Positions 1-5,515 of a stretch of 7,121 nt of DNA are shown here, piece by piece. This DNA comes from an uncultured Gammaproteobacteria bacterium (lineage in GTDB: Bacteria > Pseudomonadota > Gammaproteobacteria > UBA9214), in the NCBI GenBank assembly GCA_905480065.1, contig CAJQOV010000146.1:1-7121 (forward strand), in the 5' to 3' direction. Every line of letters starts with the position of its first letter. Positions within the stretch are counted from its first letter, which is position 1. Made by a program: the position numbers and the translations under genes. The notes beneath the pieces are model-generated. The model searched no databases. It was not told the DNA's origin and saw only the letters and a list, made by a program, of their open reading frames with translations.

Positions 1-392
1 CGCGCCTTGAGGATGGAGGGATAGAAACGATAGTTGAAACCGGTGGCCAGGTAGCGCTGATTGCGGTGGGCCGCATCGATCATATCTTGGCACTCTTCCG
101 GATTGCGGGCCAGCGGTTTCTCGCACAGTACATGCTTGCCGGCATCGAGGGCGGCGATGGTCATGTCGTAGTGCAGCGAGGGTGGCGTGGACACGATCAC
201 GGCGTCGATGTCAGCCAGTTGCACCAGTTCGCGCCAGTCACTGATGACGCGCCCGCCGAAGCGTTTGGCAACATCCGTGGCCCTTGCCGTGTCGGTGTCG
301 CATACCGCTTCCAGGGTGTGACCGGGCAATTTGCCCAGCGCCTCGGCGCGCAGCACGCCGATACCACCGCATCCAATCAGTCCATAGCGCAT
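1..392 (-). CDS. Gfo/Idh/MocA-family oxidoreductase, N-terminal part (runs off the window)
   Basis: This is a partial gene. The 130 codons visible from ATG at 392 encode the Rossmann half of an NAD(P)-dependent dehydrogenase of the Gfo/Idh/MocA family. The N-terminus (MRYGLIGCGGIG) carries the glycine-rich GxGGxG dinucleotide-binding loop at residues 7-12, the second strand ends in an acidic residue (VCDTD, 30-34), and the family's EKP motif is at residues 91-93 with the typical lead-in AGKHVLCEKPL. GFNYRF at 118-123 is also usual for the family. Members are normally about 330-380 residues, so roughly two thirds, including the substrate-binding domain, lies outside the window. A purine stretch GGAAG sits 6 nt before the ATG (plus-strand 399-403), supporting this start. 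The substrate cannot be told from this half; family members act on sugars, inositols and other polyols. It lies on the same strand as the SRAP gene but 427 bp away with its own promoter, so it is probably a separate unit. Confidence 0.93.
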   Translation of the reverse strand, partial: MRYGLIGCGGIGVLRAEALGKLPGHTLEAVCDTDTARATDVAKRFGGRVISDWRELVQLADIDAVIVSTPPSLHYDMTIAALDAGKHVLCEKPLARNPEECQDMIDAAHRNQRYLATGFNYRFYPSILKA

Positions 393-437
393 AACAGGCT
401 TCCGTTGTTGGTTAATTGCAGGTAATCAAGGCGCGTC

Positions 438-467
438 ATTATAACTGCGCCGGAACGTATTTTTCAT
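438..467 (-). promoter_or_regulatory. Sigma-70-type promoter for the oxidoreductase gene
   Basis: Read on the minus strand there is a perfect -10 hexamer TATAAT (plus 438-443), an 18-nt spacer and a -35-like ATGAAA (plus 462-467, 4 of 6 matches to TTGACA). The predicted transcript start is about 40 nt upstream of the ATG at 392, a normal leader length. This is a motif match only; no operator is evident. Confidence 0.5.
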
Positions 468-779
468 GTTTATCGCTGTTTGCTCAGTCGAATATTGCCC
501 AACACCTGATACAGACCAAACTCAAGGCCCCGGGGGGTGGCTGCATATTGCGTGAAGGGCGAATTTCCGGCCCCGGTATACGTTGCCGGGGTTGCAATCA
601 GGGTGTATGGGACCTTGCTGACCGGTATGGCCAGTCCAAGCCAGAGGGGCCGTTACTGGTTTGGCGGGGTGCCGCGGATCTGGTGATGCCGGTGTGGACA
701 GGTGTGGGGAGCGGTGCAAGTCGCAGGTACCCCCCAGTAATCGCGGGTGTTGCCGCACACACGGCGCGGCCCAAACGCT

Positions 780-807
780 GTTCCGGTCCGGAACGGTAAT
801 GACCGTT
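780..807 (-). terminator. Two overlapping palindromes just past the SRAP stop; possible terminator
   Basis: There are two perfect inverted repeats. One is GTTCCGG-T-CCGGAAC (780-794, 7-nt arms around a single base). The other is AACGGT-AATG-ACCGTT (792-807, 6-bp stem with a tetraloop). They share positions 792-794, so in RNA they could not both form completely. They start 13 nt past the end of the SRAP gene in its direction of transcription, where a terminator would be expected, but there is no T-run, so classical intrinsic termination is uncertain. A DNA-binding site for a dimeric protein is an alternative. Confidence 0.3.
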
Positions 808-819
808 GGCAGGATGCGG

Positions 820-1476
820 CTATGCAGGCACCATGCACTCGGCAGAGTCATTGCGCGGGTTGTTAACCAGCCGACTGACGGGAAAGGCCTCCAGCACACT
901 GCTGTCAAACGGCGCCAGCAGTTCGAGCAGTTGCTGTTTCGTGTGTGCCGGGTTGAGCCAGTCTGCGTAATGCGCTACCGGCAGGATCACTGGCATGCGC
1001 GGGTGCAGCGGCTGCATCAACTCGTTCGCCGTGGTCACGATAATGGTGCAGGATTCCAGTACCTGCTCACCCTGCTGCCATCGTTCCCACAACCCGGCGA
1101 AGGCAAACAAACCGCCATCCCGCAGCTGTATGTAATGCGGGATTTTTTCCCCGTCGCGCTGTTGCCACTCATAAAATCCGGTGGCCGGGATCAGGCAGCG
1201 GCGCTTGCGGAAGGCGTCGCGGAATGCCGGTTTATCAGCCACGGTTTCGGCGCGTGCATTGATGGTGCTGTACGCTGTTTTTGGCTCCTTCGACCAGGCC
1301 GGTACCAGCCCCCAGCGCATCAGTATGCACTGGCGGTTGTCATGTTCCTGCCGGATCACTGCGATATCGGTAGACGGTGCGATGTTGTAGCGCGGCGCCA
1401 GCTGCGGCGGATCCTGCACGCCGAAGTGGCGGGCCATCCTGTCCGCTCCTGCCGTCAGTGAGAAACGTCCGCACAT
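820..1476 (-). CDS. yedK: SRAP domain protein: abasic-site DNA-protein crosslinker (YedK/HMCES family)
   Basis: This is a complete 218-residue protein, close to the 222 residues of E. coli YedK. The family crosslinks to abasic sites in single-stranded DNA through the N-terminal cysteine after Met removal, forming a thiazolidine bond that shields the lesion at replication forks. All key residues are present: Cys2 in the MCGRF start, Asn73 in STINARAET, Glu103 in GFYEW and His158 in HPRMP, matching YedK positions 75, 105 and 160. RYNIAPS (29-35) and RWGLVPAWS (54-62) are further family blocks. The start is fixed because the catalytic Cys must be residue 2. There is no Shine-Dalgarno sequence: the bases before ATG read CCCTCC. 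An AATAAT -10 lies so close that the mRNA may be leaderless. It is divergent from glrK with no obvious functional link. I see no LexA box upstream. Confidence 0.96.
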   Translation of the reverse strand: MCGRFSLTAGADRMARHFGVQDPPQLAPRYNIAPSTDIAVIRQEHDNRQCILMRWGLVPAWSKEPKTAYSTINARAETVADKPAFRDAFRKRRCLIPATGFYEWQQRDGEKIPHYIQLRDGGLFAFAGLWERWQQGEQVLESCTIIVTTANELMQPLHPRMPVILPVAHYADWLNPAHTKQQLLELLAPFDSSVLEAFPVSRLVNNPRNDSAECMVPA

Positions 1477-1491
1477 GGAGGGATTATTGCA
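1476..1491 (+). promoter_or_regulatory. Weak sigma-54-like promoter reading toward glrK
   Basis: TGGAGG-N5-TTGCA has the invariant GG (1477-1478) and GC (1489-1490) exactly 12 bp apart and a full TTGCA -12 box, but the bases after TGG depart from the TGGCAC consensus. A one-mismatch GlrR-like box, TGTC-N10-GTCA, lies at 1440-1457 inside the SRAP gene. The start point would be near 1502, leaving about 270 nt before glrK. This could be a long leader or an sRNA, as glmY precedes glrK in enterobacteria. It may equally be chance. Confidence 0.22.
1483..1491 (-). promoter_or_regulatory. Extended -10-like element for the SRAP gene; implies a leaderless mRNA
   Basis: On the minus strand the bases read TGC-AATAAT, an extended -10 (TGn plus a 5/6 match to TATAAT). 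No -35 is recognisable 16-18 nt upstream. A start point about 7 nt downstream of the hexamer falls on the A of the ATG at 1476, which fits the missing ribosome binding site. The same bases form the -12 part of a sigma-54-like element on the opposite strand, so only one reading may be real. Confidence 0.35.
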
Positions 1492-1591
1492 GAAAAAACG
1501 CTTTTGGCCGCGTGTCGTGCCTGAAATTGTGCAGTTACGATTCCGCGCGCCTGGATTGCAGGGTAGCCCGCCCGCCGGTACGCCGGGGAGC

Positions 1592-1670
1592 CGGTTTGTC
1601 CGGCTGGCGAACGCGGCAGGGGCGCGGGTTGCCCGGCGCTTCGTCTGCAGCGGTCGGTTTGCCCGGCTGG
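1592..1670 (+). repeat. Three-copy GC-rich direct repeat upstream of glrK
   Basis: A 16-nt unit of the form CGGTTTGYCCGGCTGG occurs at 1592-1607 and 1655-1670 with one difference. A degenerate copy at 1625-1640 matches 12 of its first 13 bases. Start-to-start distances are 33 and 30 bp, near three helical turns each, so the copies face roughly the same side of the DNA. The first copy is also the core of a perfect hairpin, AGCCGG-TTTGT-CCGGCT (1589-1605). The last copy ends 20 nt before the TAGAAT -10, overlapping where a -35 would be. They could be activator sites or remnants of a palindromic repeat element. Confidence 0.5.
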
Positions 1671-1690
1671 GAGAAGCTGACGTGATGAAC

Positions 1691-1696
1691 TAGAAT
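1691..1696 (+). promoter_or_regulatory. Candidate -10 element for the glrK operon
   Basis: TAGAAT matches the sigma-70 -10 consensus at 5 of 6 positions, but nothing resembling TTGACA lies 16-18 nt upstream; the corresponding bases are TGGGAG. The start point would be near 1703, 15 nt before the leader ORF and about 68 nt before glrK. A poor -35 would fit activator dependence, with the direct repeats upstream as candidate sites. Confidence 0.3.
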
Positions 1697-1717
1697 AACT
1701 GCACATTCGGGTTCTTC

Positions 1718-1774
1718 ATGCCAACGGCAAGCGACGCGGTGCTTACCTTCAAAACCGCCGGTATCAAATTGTGA
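1718..1774 (+). CDS. Possible 18-residue leader peptide overlapping the glrK start
   Basis: An ATG at 1718 opens an 18-codon frame (MPTASDAVLTFKTAGIKL) whose TGA at 1772-1774 overlaps the GTG start of glrK at 1771 in a GTGA arrangement. This overlap resembles the coupled junction glrK-qseG further down the operon. glrK has a GTG start with no good Shine-Dalgarno of its own, so translation through this frame could deliver ribosomes to it. The ribosome site of the leader itself is weak (CGGG about 7 nt upstream). I recognise no homologue; a frame this short can arise by chance. Confidence 0.3.
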   Translation: MPTASDAVLTFKTAGIKL

Positions 1775-3207
1775 ATTTCCTGCGCCCCAAGTCCATCCTG
1801 CGCCTGGTACTGACCGGCTTCCTGCTGGTGGTGCTGCCGCTGATCGCAGCACTGGTTTTCGCCACTATTTCGGTCGACCGGCTGGTGACGCATGGTCAGC
1901 AGGCGTTGCTGCAAAGCGTATTTGCCACGCAGGGCAGCCAGGTACTGGTGGAAACGGTCAAGGCCATGGAACGTAATGCCCGCCAGTACCAGGTGCTCGG
2001 CGACCAGGCGCTGTTCGATGTGTACAAGGAAAACCACACACGCTTCAATGACGCGATTCGCGGGCTGGAGTCCCAGGGCCTGGCTGTGGAACAGCGCGAG
2101 CAGCTCGCTGCATTGCGCACAAGCGAAGAAGACCTGCACTCGCTGCTGCTGACCTACCCGTACGATGCCCCCGAGACCGAGGCGGCGCTGCCCACCTTTA
2201 TCGAGCTGGGCCGCATGGCACAGCAGGTTTTGTTCAATAGCCAGGACCTGATCACGCGCGGGGTCGAGCAGATGCAGGAAGAATCGGAGGGAGTCCAGCG
2301 CACGCTGGTGATCCAGGCGGTTGCGCTGGTGCCGGCGGCCGTGATCCTGACAATCATCTTCGCGGTGCTCATTTCCCGTCCGGTACGCCAGATCGACCGG
2401 GCGATCCGCCGGCTCGGTGATGGCAGTTTCTCGGAGACGCCGGTCATTACCGGGCCGCGTGACCTGCAGCAGCTGGGCGAGCGGCTCGACTGGCTGCGCG
2501 TGCGCCTGCTGGAGCTGGAACAGGACAAGACGCGTTTTCTGCAGCACATGTCACACGAGTTGAAAACCCCGCTCACCGCGATCCGCGAGGGTACGGAACT
2601 GCTGCGCGAACAGGTGGTCGGTACCCTCAACGAGCAGCAAACCGAGATCGCGGGTATCCTGCACGACAGCAGCCTGCAGTTGCAGAAGCTGATCGAGGAC
2701 CTGCTGAACTTCAGTATCGTGCAATCGCGGACCAGCACCCTGGTGCGCAAGCCGGTCGAATTCGACCGGCTGATCGAGGAGGTGCTGGCAGGGCACAAGA
2801 TCGCCATGCTGTCCCGGCAGCTGGAAGCGGATATCAGCCTGCAGCCGGTAGTGCTGGAGGGGGATCGGGAGAAGCTGCGCATCCTGGTGGATAACCTGGT
2901 GTCCAACGCGGTTAAATATTCTCCCGATGGCGGTCGGCTGTCTGTCCGATTGGCCACCGATGACGGCGAGGTCCTGCTGGAAGTGGCCGATGCCGGGCCA
3001 GGCATTCCCGGGCCGGAGCAGGAACGGGTATTCGAGGCGTTTTACCAGGGGGCACCGGCCAACAAGAGCCCGGTGCGTGGCAGCGGGCTGGGGTTGTCCA
3101 TCGCCAGAGAATATGCCCAGGCGCATGGCGGTACCATTAGCGTGGTAAAATCAGCGCACCAGGGAGCGTGTTTACAGGTGCGCTTGCCGACAGGACAGGG
3201 TGTATGA
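1771..3207 (+). CDS. glrK: Sensor histidine kinase GlrK (QseE, YfhK)
   Basis: This 478-residue inner-membrane kinase (E. coli GlrK is about 475) phosphorylates the response regulator GlrR. Residues about 8-30 form the first membrane segment, 31-178 a periplasmic sensor region and 179-201 the second segment. A HAMP-type linker follows, and then the dimerisation domain with phosphoacceptor His262 in MSHELKTPLTAIREGTELL. This block, followed by VVG and LQKLIEDLL, is characteristic of GlrK. The ATPase domain has the N box (DNLVSNAVKYSPDGG, Asn375 and Asn379), G1 (DAGPGIP, 407-413), F box (FEAFYQG, 421-427) and G2 (GSGLGLSIA, 437-445), so it should be active. The GTG start gives a natural positively charged N-terminus; the only upstream in-frame codons lack an ATG or GTG back to the stop at 1696. 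Its stop overlaps the qseG ATG (ATGA). In enterobacteria QseE has been reported to respond to epinephrine, sulfate and phosphate; the ligand here is unknown. Confidence 0.95.
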   Translation: MNFLRPKSILRLVLTGFLLVVLPLIAALVFATISVDRLVTHGQQALLQSVFATQGSQVLVETVKAMERNARQYQVLGDQALFDVYKENHTRFNDAIRGLESQGLAVEQREQLAALRTSEEDLHSLLLTYPYDAPETEAALPTFIELGRMAQQVLFNSQDLITRGVEQMQEESEGVQRTLVIQAVALVPAAVILTIIFAVLISRPVRQIDRAIRRLGDGSFSETPVITGPRDLQQLGERLDWLRVRLLELEQDKTRFLQHMSHELKTPLTAIREGTELLREQVVGTLNEQQTEIAGILHDSSLQLQKLIEDLLNFSIVQSRTSTLVRKPVEFDRLIEEVLAGHKIAMLSRQLEADISLQPVVLEGDREKLRILVDNLVSNAVKYSPDGGRLSVRLATDDGEVLLEVADAGPGIPGPEQERVFEAFYQGAPANKSPVRGSGLGLSIAREYAQAHGGTISVVKSAHQGACLQVRLPTGQGV

Positions 3208-3743
3208 AAATGTCGAGAATCCTCATGCTGGTGCTGCTGGGCGTGCTGTCCGGTTGTGCCGAACTGCAGCAATTGCCGGTGTTGCCGACCCCGCAACCGT
3301 GCAGTGAACCGACCAGTGGCGCAGCGCTGTGGCTGGAGGCGGTAAACAGTGCGCACGACCAGTCTCCCGAGCAGCTGCAGCAGACGCTGGCGAACTGGGA
3401 GCAGGCCTACCTGGGGAACCCGGATATCAACAACCGCATGCGTGTGGCGTTGTTGCTGGCGACCGGCGCCGATGCGGTGCGCGATACCCGGCGTGCGCGC
3501 CGCCTGCTGAACGGGGTCGACCCGCTGCCGGACAATGTCGGTGACCGCGAGCTGATCAGCCTGCTGCAACAGTGGCTGGACGAACAGGCCCAGTCCGTCC
3601 GCAAGCTGGATATTCTCTGGAAGCAGGCGACCGAGCAGAATCGCCGCATCGAGGAACTGGAACAGCAGTTGCAGGCACTGACAACGATCGAACAGAATAT
3701 CCAGAGCCGTGACAGCCCGGCCGAGATCGAAAATGAGCGCTGA
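3204..3743 (+). CDS. qseG: QseG-family outer-membrane lipoprotein (YfhG)
   Basis: This 179-residue lipoprotein is the partner of GlrK; in E. coli QseG is an outer-membrane lipoprotein that interacts with QseE and affects its signalling. The N-terminus MKMSRILMLVLLGVLSGC is a lipoprotein signal with an LSGC lipobox, giving lipidated Cys18. The next residues are Ala and Glu, not Asp, so the outer membrane is the likely destination. The C-terminal part is a strong coiled coil (about residues 130-170) ending in LTTIEQNIQSRD, the family's most recognisable block. It is shorter than E. coli QseG (about 237 residues). The ATG at 3204 has AGGA 8 nt upstream and overlaps the glrK stop. ATG at 3210 is an alternative, and an upstream GTG frame from 3168 would bury the signal peptide. 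Its end overlaps glrR by 11 bp, so the three genes are probably translationally coupled. Confidence 0.9.
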   Translation: MKMSRILMLVLLGVLSGCAELQQLPVLPTPQPCSEPTSGAALWLEAVNSAHDQSPEQLQQTLANWEQAYLGNPDINNRMRVALLLATGADAVRDTRRARRLLNGVDPLPDNVGDRELISLLQQWLDEQAQSVRKLDILWKQATEQNRRIEELEQQLQALTTIEQNIQSRDSPAEIENER

Positions 3744-5091
3744 AAAATATCGTATTCTGCTGGTGGACGATGACCGCGGCCTGTTGCGGCTGCTGTCCAT
3801 GCGCCTGACCGCGGCGGGTTACTCGGTCAACGCGGTGGAAAGCGGCGAGCAGGCACTGGCGCAACTGCCGCTGTTTCGCCCGCGCCTGATTATTACCGAC
3901 CTGCGCATGAGCGGCATGGACGGTATGACCCTGTTCAACCAGGTACACAGCCGCAATCCCGGACTGCCGGTGCTGATTCTGACCGCGCACGGGACGATTC
4001 CGGATGCCATCGAGGCCACCAGCCGCGGTGTATTCAGTTACCTGACCAAGCCCTTCAACAGCAAGGAGTTGCTTGAGCATGTCAGTCGTGCCCTGAAGCT
4101 GAGCGGCGAACGGGTGATCGGGCCGGCAGACACGGCGAGCGAGGACTGGCGCAAGGAAATCGTCACGCGCAGCCCGCTGATGGATAACCTGCTCACCCAG
4201 GCGCGGCTGATTGCCGACAGTGATACCAGTGTGCTGATCCAGGGTGAGAGCGGTAGCGGCAAGGAATTGCTGGCCCGCGCCATTCACCAGGCCAGCCCAC
4301 GCGCTGCGCAGCCGTTCGTGGCACTGAATTGCAGTGCTATCCCGGAATCCCTGTTCGAATCGGAGCTGTTCGGGCATGTCAAAGGGTCATTCACCGGGGC
4401 AACCCGCGATCACCCCGGGCTGTTTCGTGCGGCGACCGGCGGCACCCTGTTCCTGGACGAGATCGGGGACATGCCGGTGTCCTTTCAGGTCAAGCTGCTG
4501 CGTGCGCTGCAGGAGCGGGTGATCCGCCCGGTCGGCGCGACGGACTCCGTGCCAGTGGACGTGCGCATTATTTCGGCGACCCACCGTGACCTGCGCGAGG
4601 CGCTGGAACAGGGTGAGTTTCGCGAGGATCTGTATTACCGCCTGAACGTGGTCAATCTCGAATTACCCTCGCTGGCGGCTCGCCGCGAGGACATCATGTT
4701 GCTGGCGAATCATTTCCTGAAACATTTCCCGGAAGCGGCGCGGCGCGGCGTTACCGGGTTTTCCGCCGAGGCGCAGGAAGCGCTGCTGTTTGCTCCCTGG
4801 CCCGGCAATGTGCGCCAGCTGCACAACGTGGTGGAGCAGTCCGTGGCGTTGTCGACCACGCCACTGATCCCGGTCAGCCTGGTGCAGCGTGCGTTGCGTA
4901 GCGAGTCGGCGGATCTCCCGTCCTTTGTTGATGCCCGCAACCAGTTTGAGCGGGATTACCTGACCCAGTTGCTGCAGATGACCAACGGTAACGTGGCGCA
5001 TGCTGCCCGGATCGCCAAGCGCAACCGTACCGAGTTCTACAAGCTGTTGCACAAGCACCAGCTCAACCCGCCACAGTTCAAGACCCAGTAA
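3733..5091 (+). CDS. glrR: Sigma-54-dependent response regulator GlrR (QseF, YfhA)
   Basis: This 452-residue enhancer-binding protein, once phosphorylated by GlrK, opens sigma-54 promoters by ATP hydrolysis. The receiver domain (about 5-120) has the acidic pocket Asp12-Asp14, phosphoacceptor Asp56 (TDLRM), Thr84 and Lys106. The AAA+ domain (about 145-370) has Walker A GESGSGKE (171-178), the sigma-54 contact loop GSFTGA (218-223, a common variant of GAFTGA with Phe and Thr kept), Walker B LFLDEIGDMP (239-248), arginine-finger region REDLYYRLN (297-305) and sensor II WPGNVRQL (356-363). A Fis-type helix-turn-helix fills about 418-444, and NRTEFYKLLHKH closely matches enterobacterial GlrR. The start MSAEKY is chosen because the receiver begins 4-6 residues later; a GTG at 3709 would add eight residues. 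The ribosome site is weak (GAG 7 nt upstream), consistent with coupling to qseG. glnB, which follows glrR in E. coli, is absent here. Confidence 0.96.
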   Translation: MSAEKYRILLVDDDRGLLRLLSMRLTAAGYSVNAVESGEQALAQLPLFRPRLIITDLRMSGMDGMTLFNQVHSRNPGLPVLILTAHGTIPDAIEATSRGVFSYLTKPFNSKELLEHVSRALKLSGERVIGPADTASEDWRKEIVTRSPLMDNLLTQARLIADSDTSVLIQGESGSGKELLARAIHQASPRAAQPFVALNCSAIPESLFESELFGHVKGSFTGATRDHPGLFRAATGGTLFLDEIGDMPVSFQVKLLRALQERVIRPVGATDSVPVDVRIISATHRDLREALEQGEFREDLYYRLNVVNLELPSLAARREDIMLLANHFLKHFPEAARRGVTGFSAEAQEALLFAPWPGNVRQLHNVVEQSVALSTTPLIPVSLVQRALRSESADLPSFVDARNQFERDYLTQLLQMTNGNVAHAARIAKRNRTEFYKLLHKHQLNPPQFKTQ

Positions 5092-5134
5092 GCACCGTTC
5101 CCGGCAGGTTCGTTCGCGCTGCCGATGGCGATTC

Positions 5135-5152
5135 TGTCGTCGATTGCGGACA
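5135..5152 (+). promoter_or_regulatory. GlrR binding box 1, perfect TGTC-N10-GACA
   Basis: TGTC (5135-5138) and GACA (5149-5152) are separated by exactly 10 bases, an 8/8 match to the motif described for GlrR upstream of glmY in Enterobacteriaceae. It begins 44 nt after the glrR stop. A perfect match has roughly a one in 65,000 chance per position, so it is unlikely to be accidental in a region of about 360 bp beside glrR itself. Binding is inferred. Confidence 0.62.
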
Positions 5153-5200
5153 TATTTCCTCGCTAATTATCTATCTGTCTGTTTATGCTTAATAAATTAC

Positions 5201-5218
5201 TGTATCCAGCTTGCGACA
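5201..5218 (+). promoter_or_regulatory. GlrR binding box 2, TGTA-N10-GACA
   Basis: TGTA (5201-5204), 10 bases and GACA (5215-5218) match the GlrR motif at 7 of 8 positions. It begins 66 bp after box 1, close to six helical turns, so both would face nearly the same side. Enhancer-binding proteins commonly use paired or multiple sites. On its own a 7/8 match would be weak; its pairing with box 1 raises it. Confidence 0.5.
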
Positions 5219-5297
5219 GGATTTTCTCCGGTTCGGGTTGCTGTCCCTTGCTGGCCGATGCGCACCCGGATAATCAGAAAAGACATCATTAGTAACA

Positions 5298-5316
5298 GCA
5301 GGATGGGGGATCCTGC
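5298..5316 (+). other. Perfect stem-loop with G5 loop
   Basis: GCAGGAT-GGGGG-ATCCTGC forms a 7-bp stem with a five-G loop. It lies downstream of the glrR gene and between the GlrR boxes and the sigma-54 promoter. There is no T-run after it. It may help end or protect the glrK-qseG-glrR transcript, or act at DNA level. Confidence 0.4.
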
Positions 5317-5368
5317 GCTATCGACCGCAGCTGCCGCGCTGGAGTCACGGTGCGTCCAATCACACCTT

Positions 5369-5419
5369 GCCGGCGCCCACCGGCCGCTAAAAATACCATG
5401 TTTTACATGGTTTATTATT
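5369..5419 (+). terminator. Tandem hairpins with a T-rich tail; candidate terminator of the glr operon
   Basis: A GC-rich hairpin GCCGG-CGCCCA-CCGGC (5369-5384) is followed by an A-rich run and a second hairpin ACCATG-TTTTA-CATGGT (5395-5411), then TTATTATTT (5412-5420). The second stem is only 6 bp with half GC pairs and the tail is interrupted, so termination strength is doubtful. It would separate glr operon readthrough from the downstream sigma-54 unit. Confidence 0.33.
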
Positions 5420-5422
5420 TCG

Positions 5423-5435
5423 TAACTCGTTGATC
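5423..5435 (-). promoter_or_regulatory. IHF-like binding site
   Basis: TAA-CTCG-TTGATC fits the reverse complement of the IHF consensus WATCAANNNNTTR (YAANNNNTTGATW) at every defined position except the last. Its centre is about 50 bp upstream of the predicted start point, the place where IHF bends DNA in many sigma-54 promoters to bring distant activators to the polymerase. Confidence 0.45.
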
Positions 5436-5453
5436 TATAGTTATCAATCCTGT

Positions 5454-5469
5454 TGGCATTATTATTGCA
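5454..5469 (+). promoter_or_regulatory. Sigma-54 (RpoN) -24/-12 promoter of the lipoprotein gene
   Basis: TGGCAT-N5-TTGCA matches the RpoN consensus TGGCAC-N5-TTGCW with one mismatch, with the invariant GG (5455-5456) and GC (5467-5468) exactly 12 bp apart. Transcription would begin near 5480, about 36 nt before the ATG at 5516. A scan of 5219-5453 on this strand found no other GG/GC pair with a credible -12 box, so the lipoprotein gene is the apparent target. Confidence 0.78.
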
Positions 5470-5515
5470 TCATTGTCCGGAAATATTAACCGGCCAATGG
5501 CCAGGAAACTTTCTC

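Larger units (their letters stand above)
393..819. other. Intergenic region between the oxidoreductase and SRAP genes
   Basis: I see no convincing gene here. The open frames in this stretch give arginine-, proline- and cysteine-rich products with no recognisable fold. Apart from the promoter at 438-467 and the palindromes at 780-807, the visible structures are a GC-rich inverted repeat CCCCGG/CCGGGG at 571-576 and 586-591 with a 9-nt loop, and a self-complementary GGCCCCGGGG-type run near 527-536. No tRNA-like cloverleaf signature was found. Confidence 0.6.
5092..5515 (+). promoter_or_regulatory. Regulatory intergenic region between glrR and the lipoprotein gene
   Basis: This region has no credible gene; the open frame at 5000-5425 is mostly a shadow of glrR followed by a low-quality tail. 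In order it holds a weak inverted repeat CGGCAG/CTGCCG (5102-5107, 5119-5124), two GlrR-type boxes (5135-5152, 5201-5218), an AT-rich stretch (5152-5202), three hairpins (5298-5316, 5369-5384, 5395-5411), an IHF-like site (5423-5435), a sigma-54 promoter (5454-5469) and the ribosome site AGGA (5503-5506). The order activator sites, IHF, -24/-12 is that of a typical sigma-54 control region, though the activator sites lie unusually far upstream. Confidence 0.75.

Noticed and set aside
416..799. Plus-strand open frame of 127 codons in the intergenic region
   Set aside because: Its composition is unlike a protein (runs of Gly, Arg, Cys), it has no ribosome site, and it runs through the palindromes and the promoter of the oxidoreductase gene.
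661..1461. Long plus-strand open frame (266 codons) opposite the SRAP gene
   Set aside because: It is antisense to a gene with every catalytic residue of its family, and its product is a Cys/Arg/His-rich mix with no recognisable motif. It is a shadow of GC-rich coding sequence.
1690..3005. Long minus-strand open frames (up to 285 codons) opposite glrK
   Set aside because: They mirror glrK codons; the products are Gln/His-rich or Ser/Arg-rich without fold or ribosome site, while glrK is complete and conserved.
3556..4377. Minus-strand open frame of 273 codons opposite qseG and glrR
   Set aside because: It spans two well-supported overlapping genes on the other strand and shows no family motif.
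4384..4401. GSFTGA instead of GAFTGA in the sigma-54 contact loop of GlrR
   Set aside because: Ser at this position is a common natural variant in enhancer-binding proteins, and the critical Phe and Thr are intact, so it is not evidence of lost sigma-54 activation.
5242..5259. Possible third GlrR box beginning TGTC at 5242
   Set aside because: The bases at the required N10 spacing are CGAT, with no match to GACA; N11 gives only a partial match.
5305..5318. GG/GC pair with 12-bp offset as a second sigma-54 promoter
   Set aside because: The -12 bases read GCGC rather than TTGC, and the sequence is explained by the stem-loop at 5298-5316.
5436..5441. TATAGT as a sigma-70 -10 for the lipoprotein gene
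   Set aside because: No -35-like hexamer lies 16-18 nt upstream, and a near-consensus sigma-54 promoter stands 13 nt downstream.
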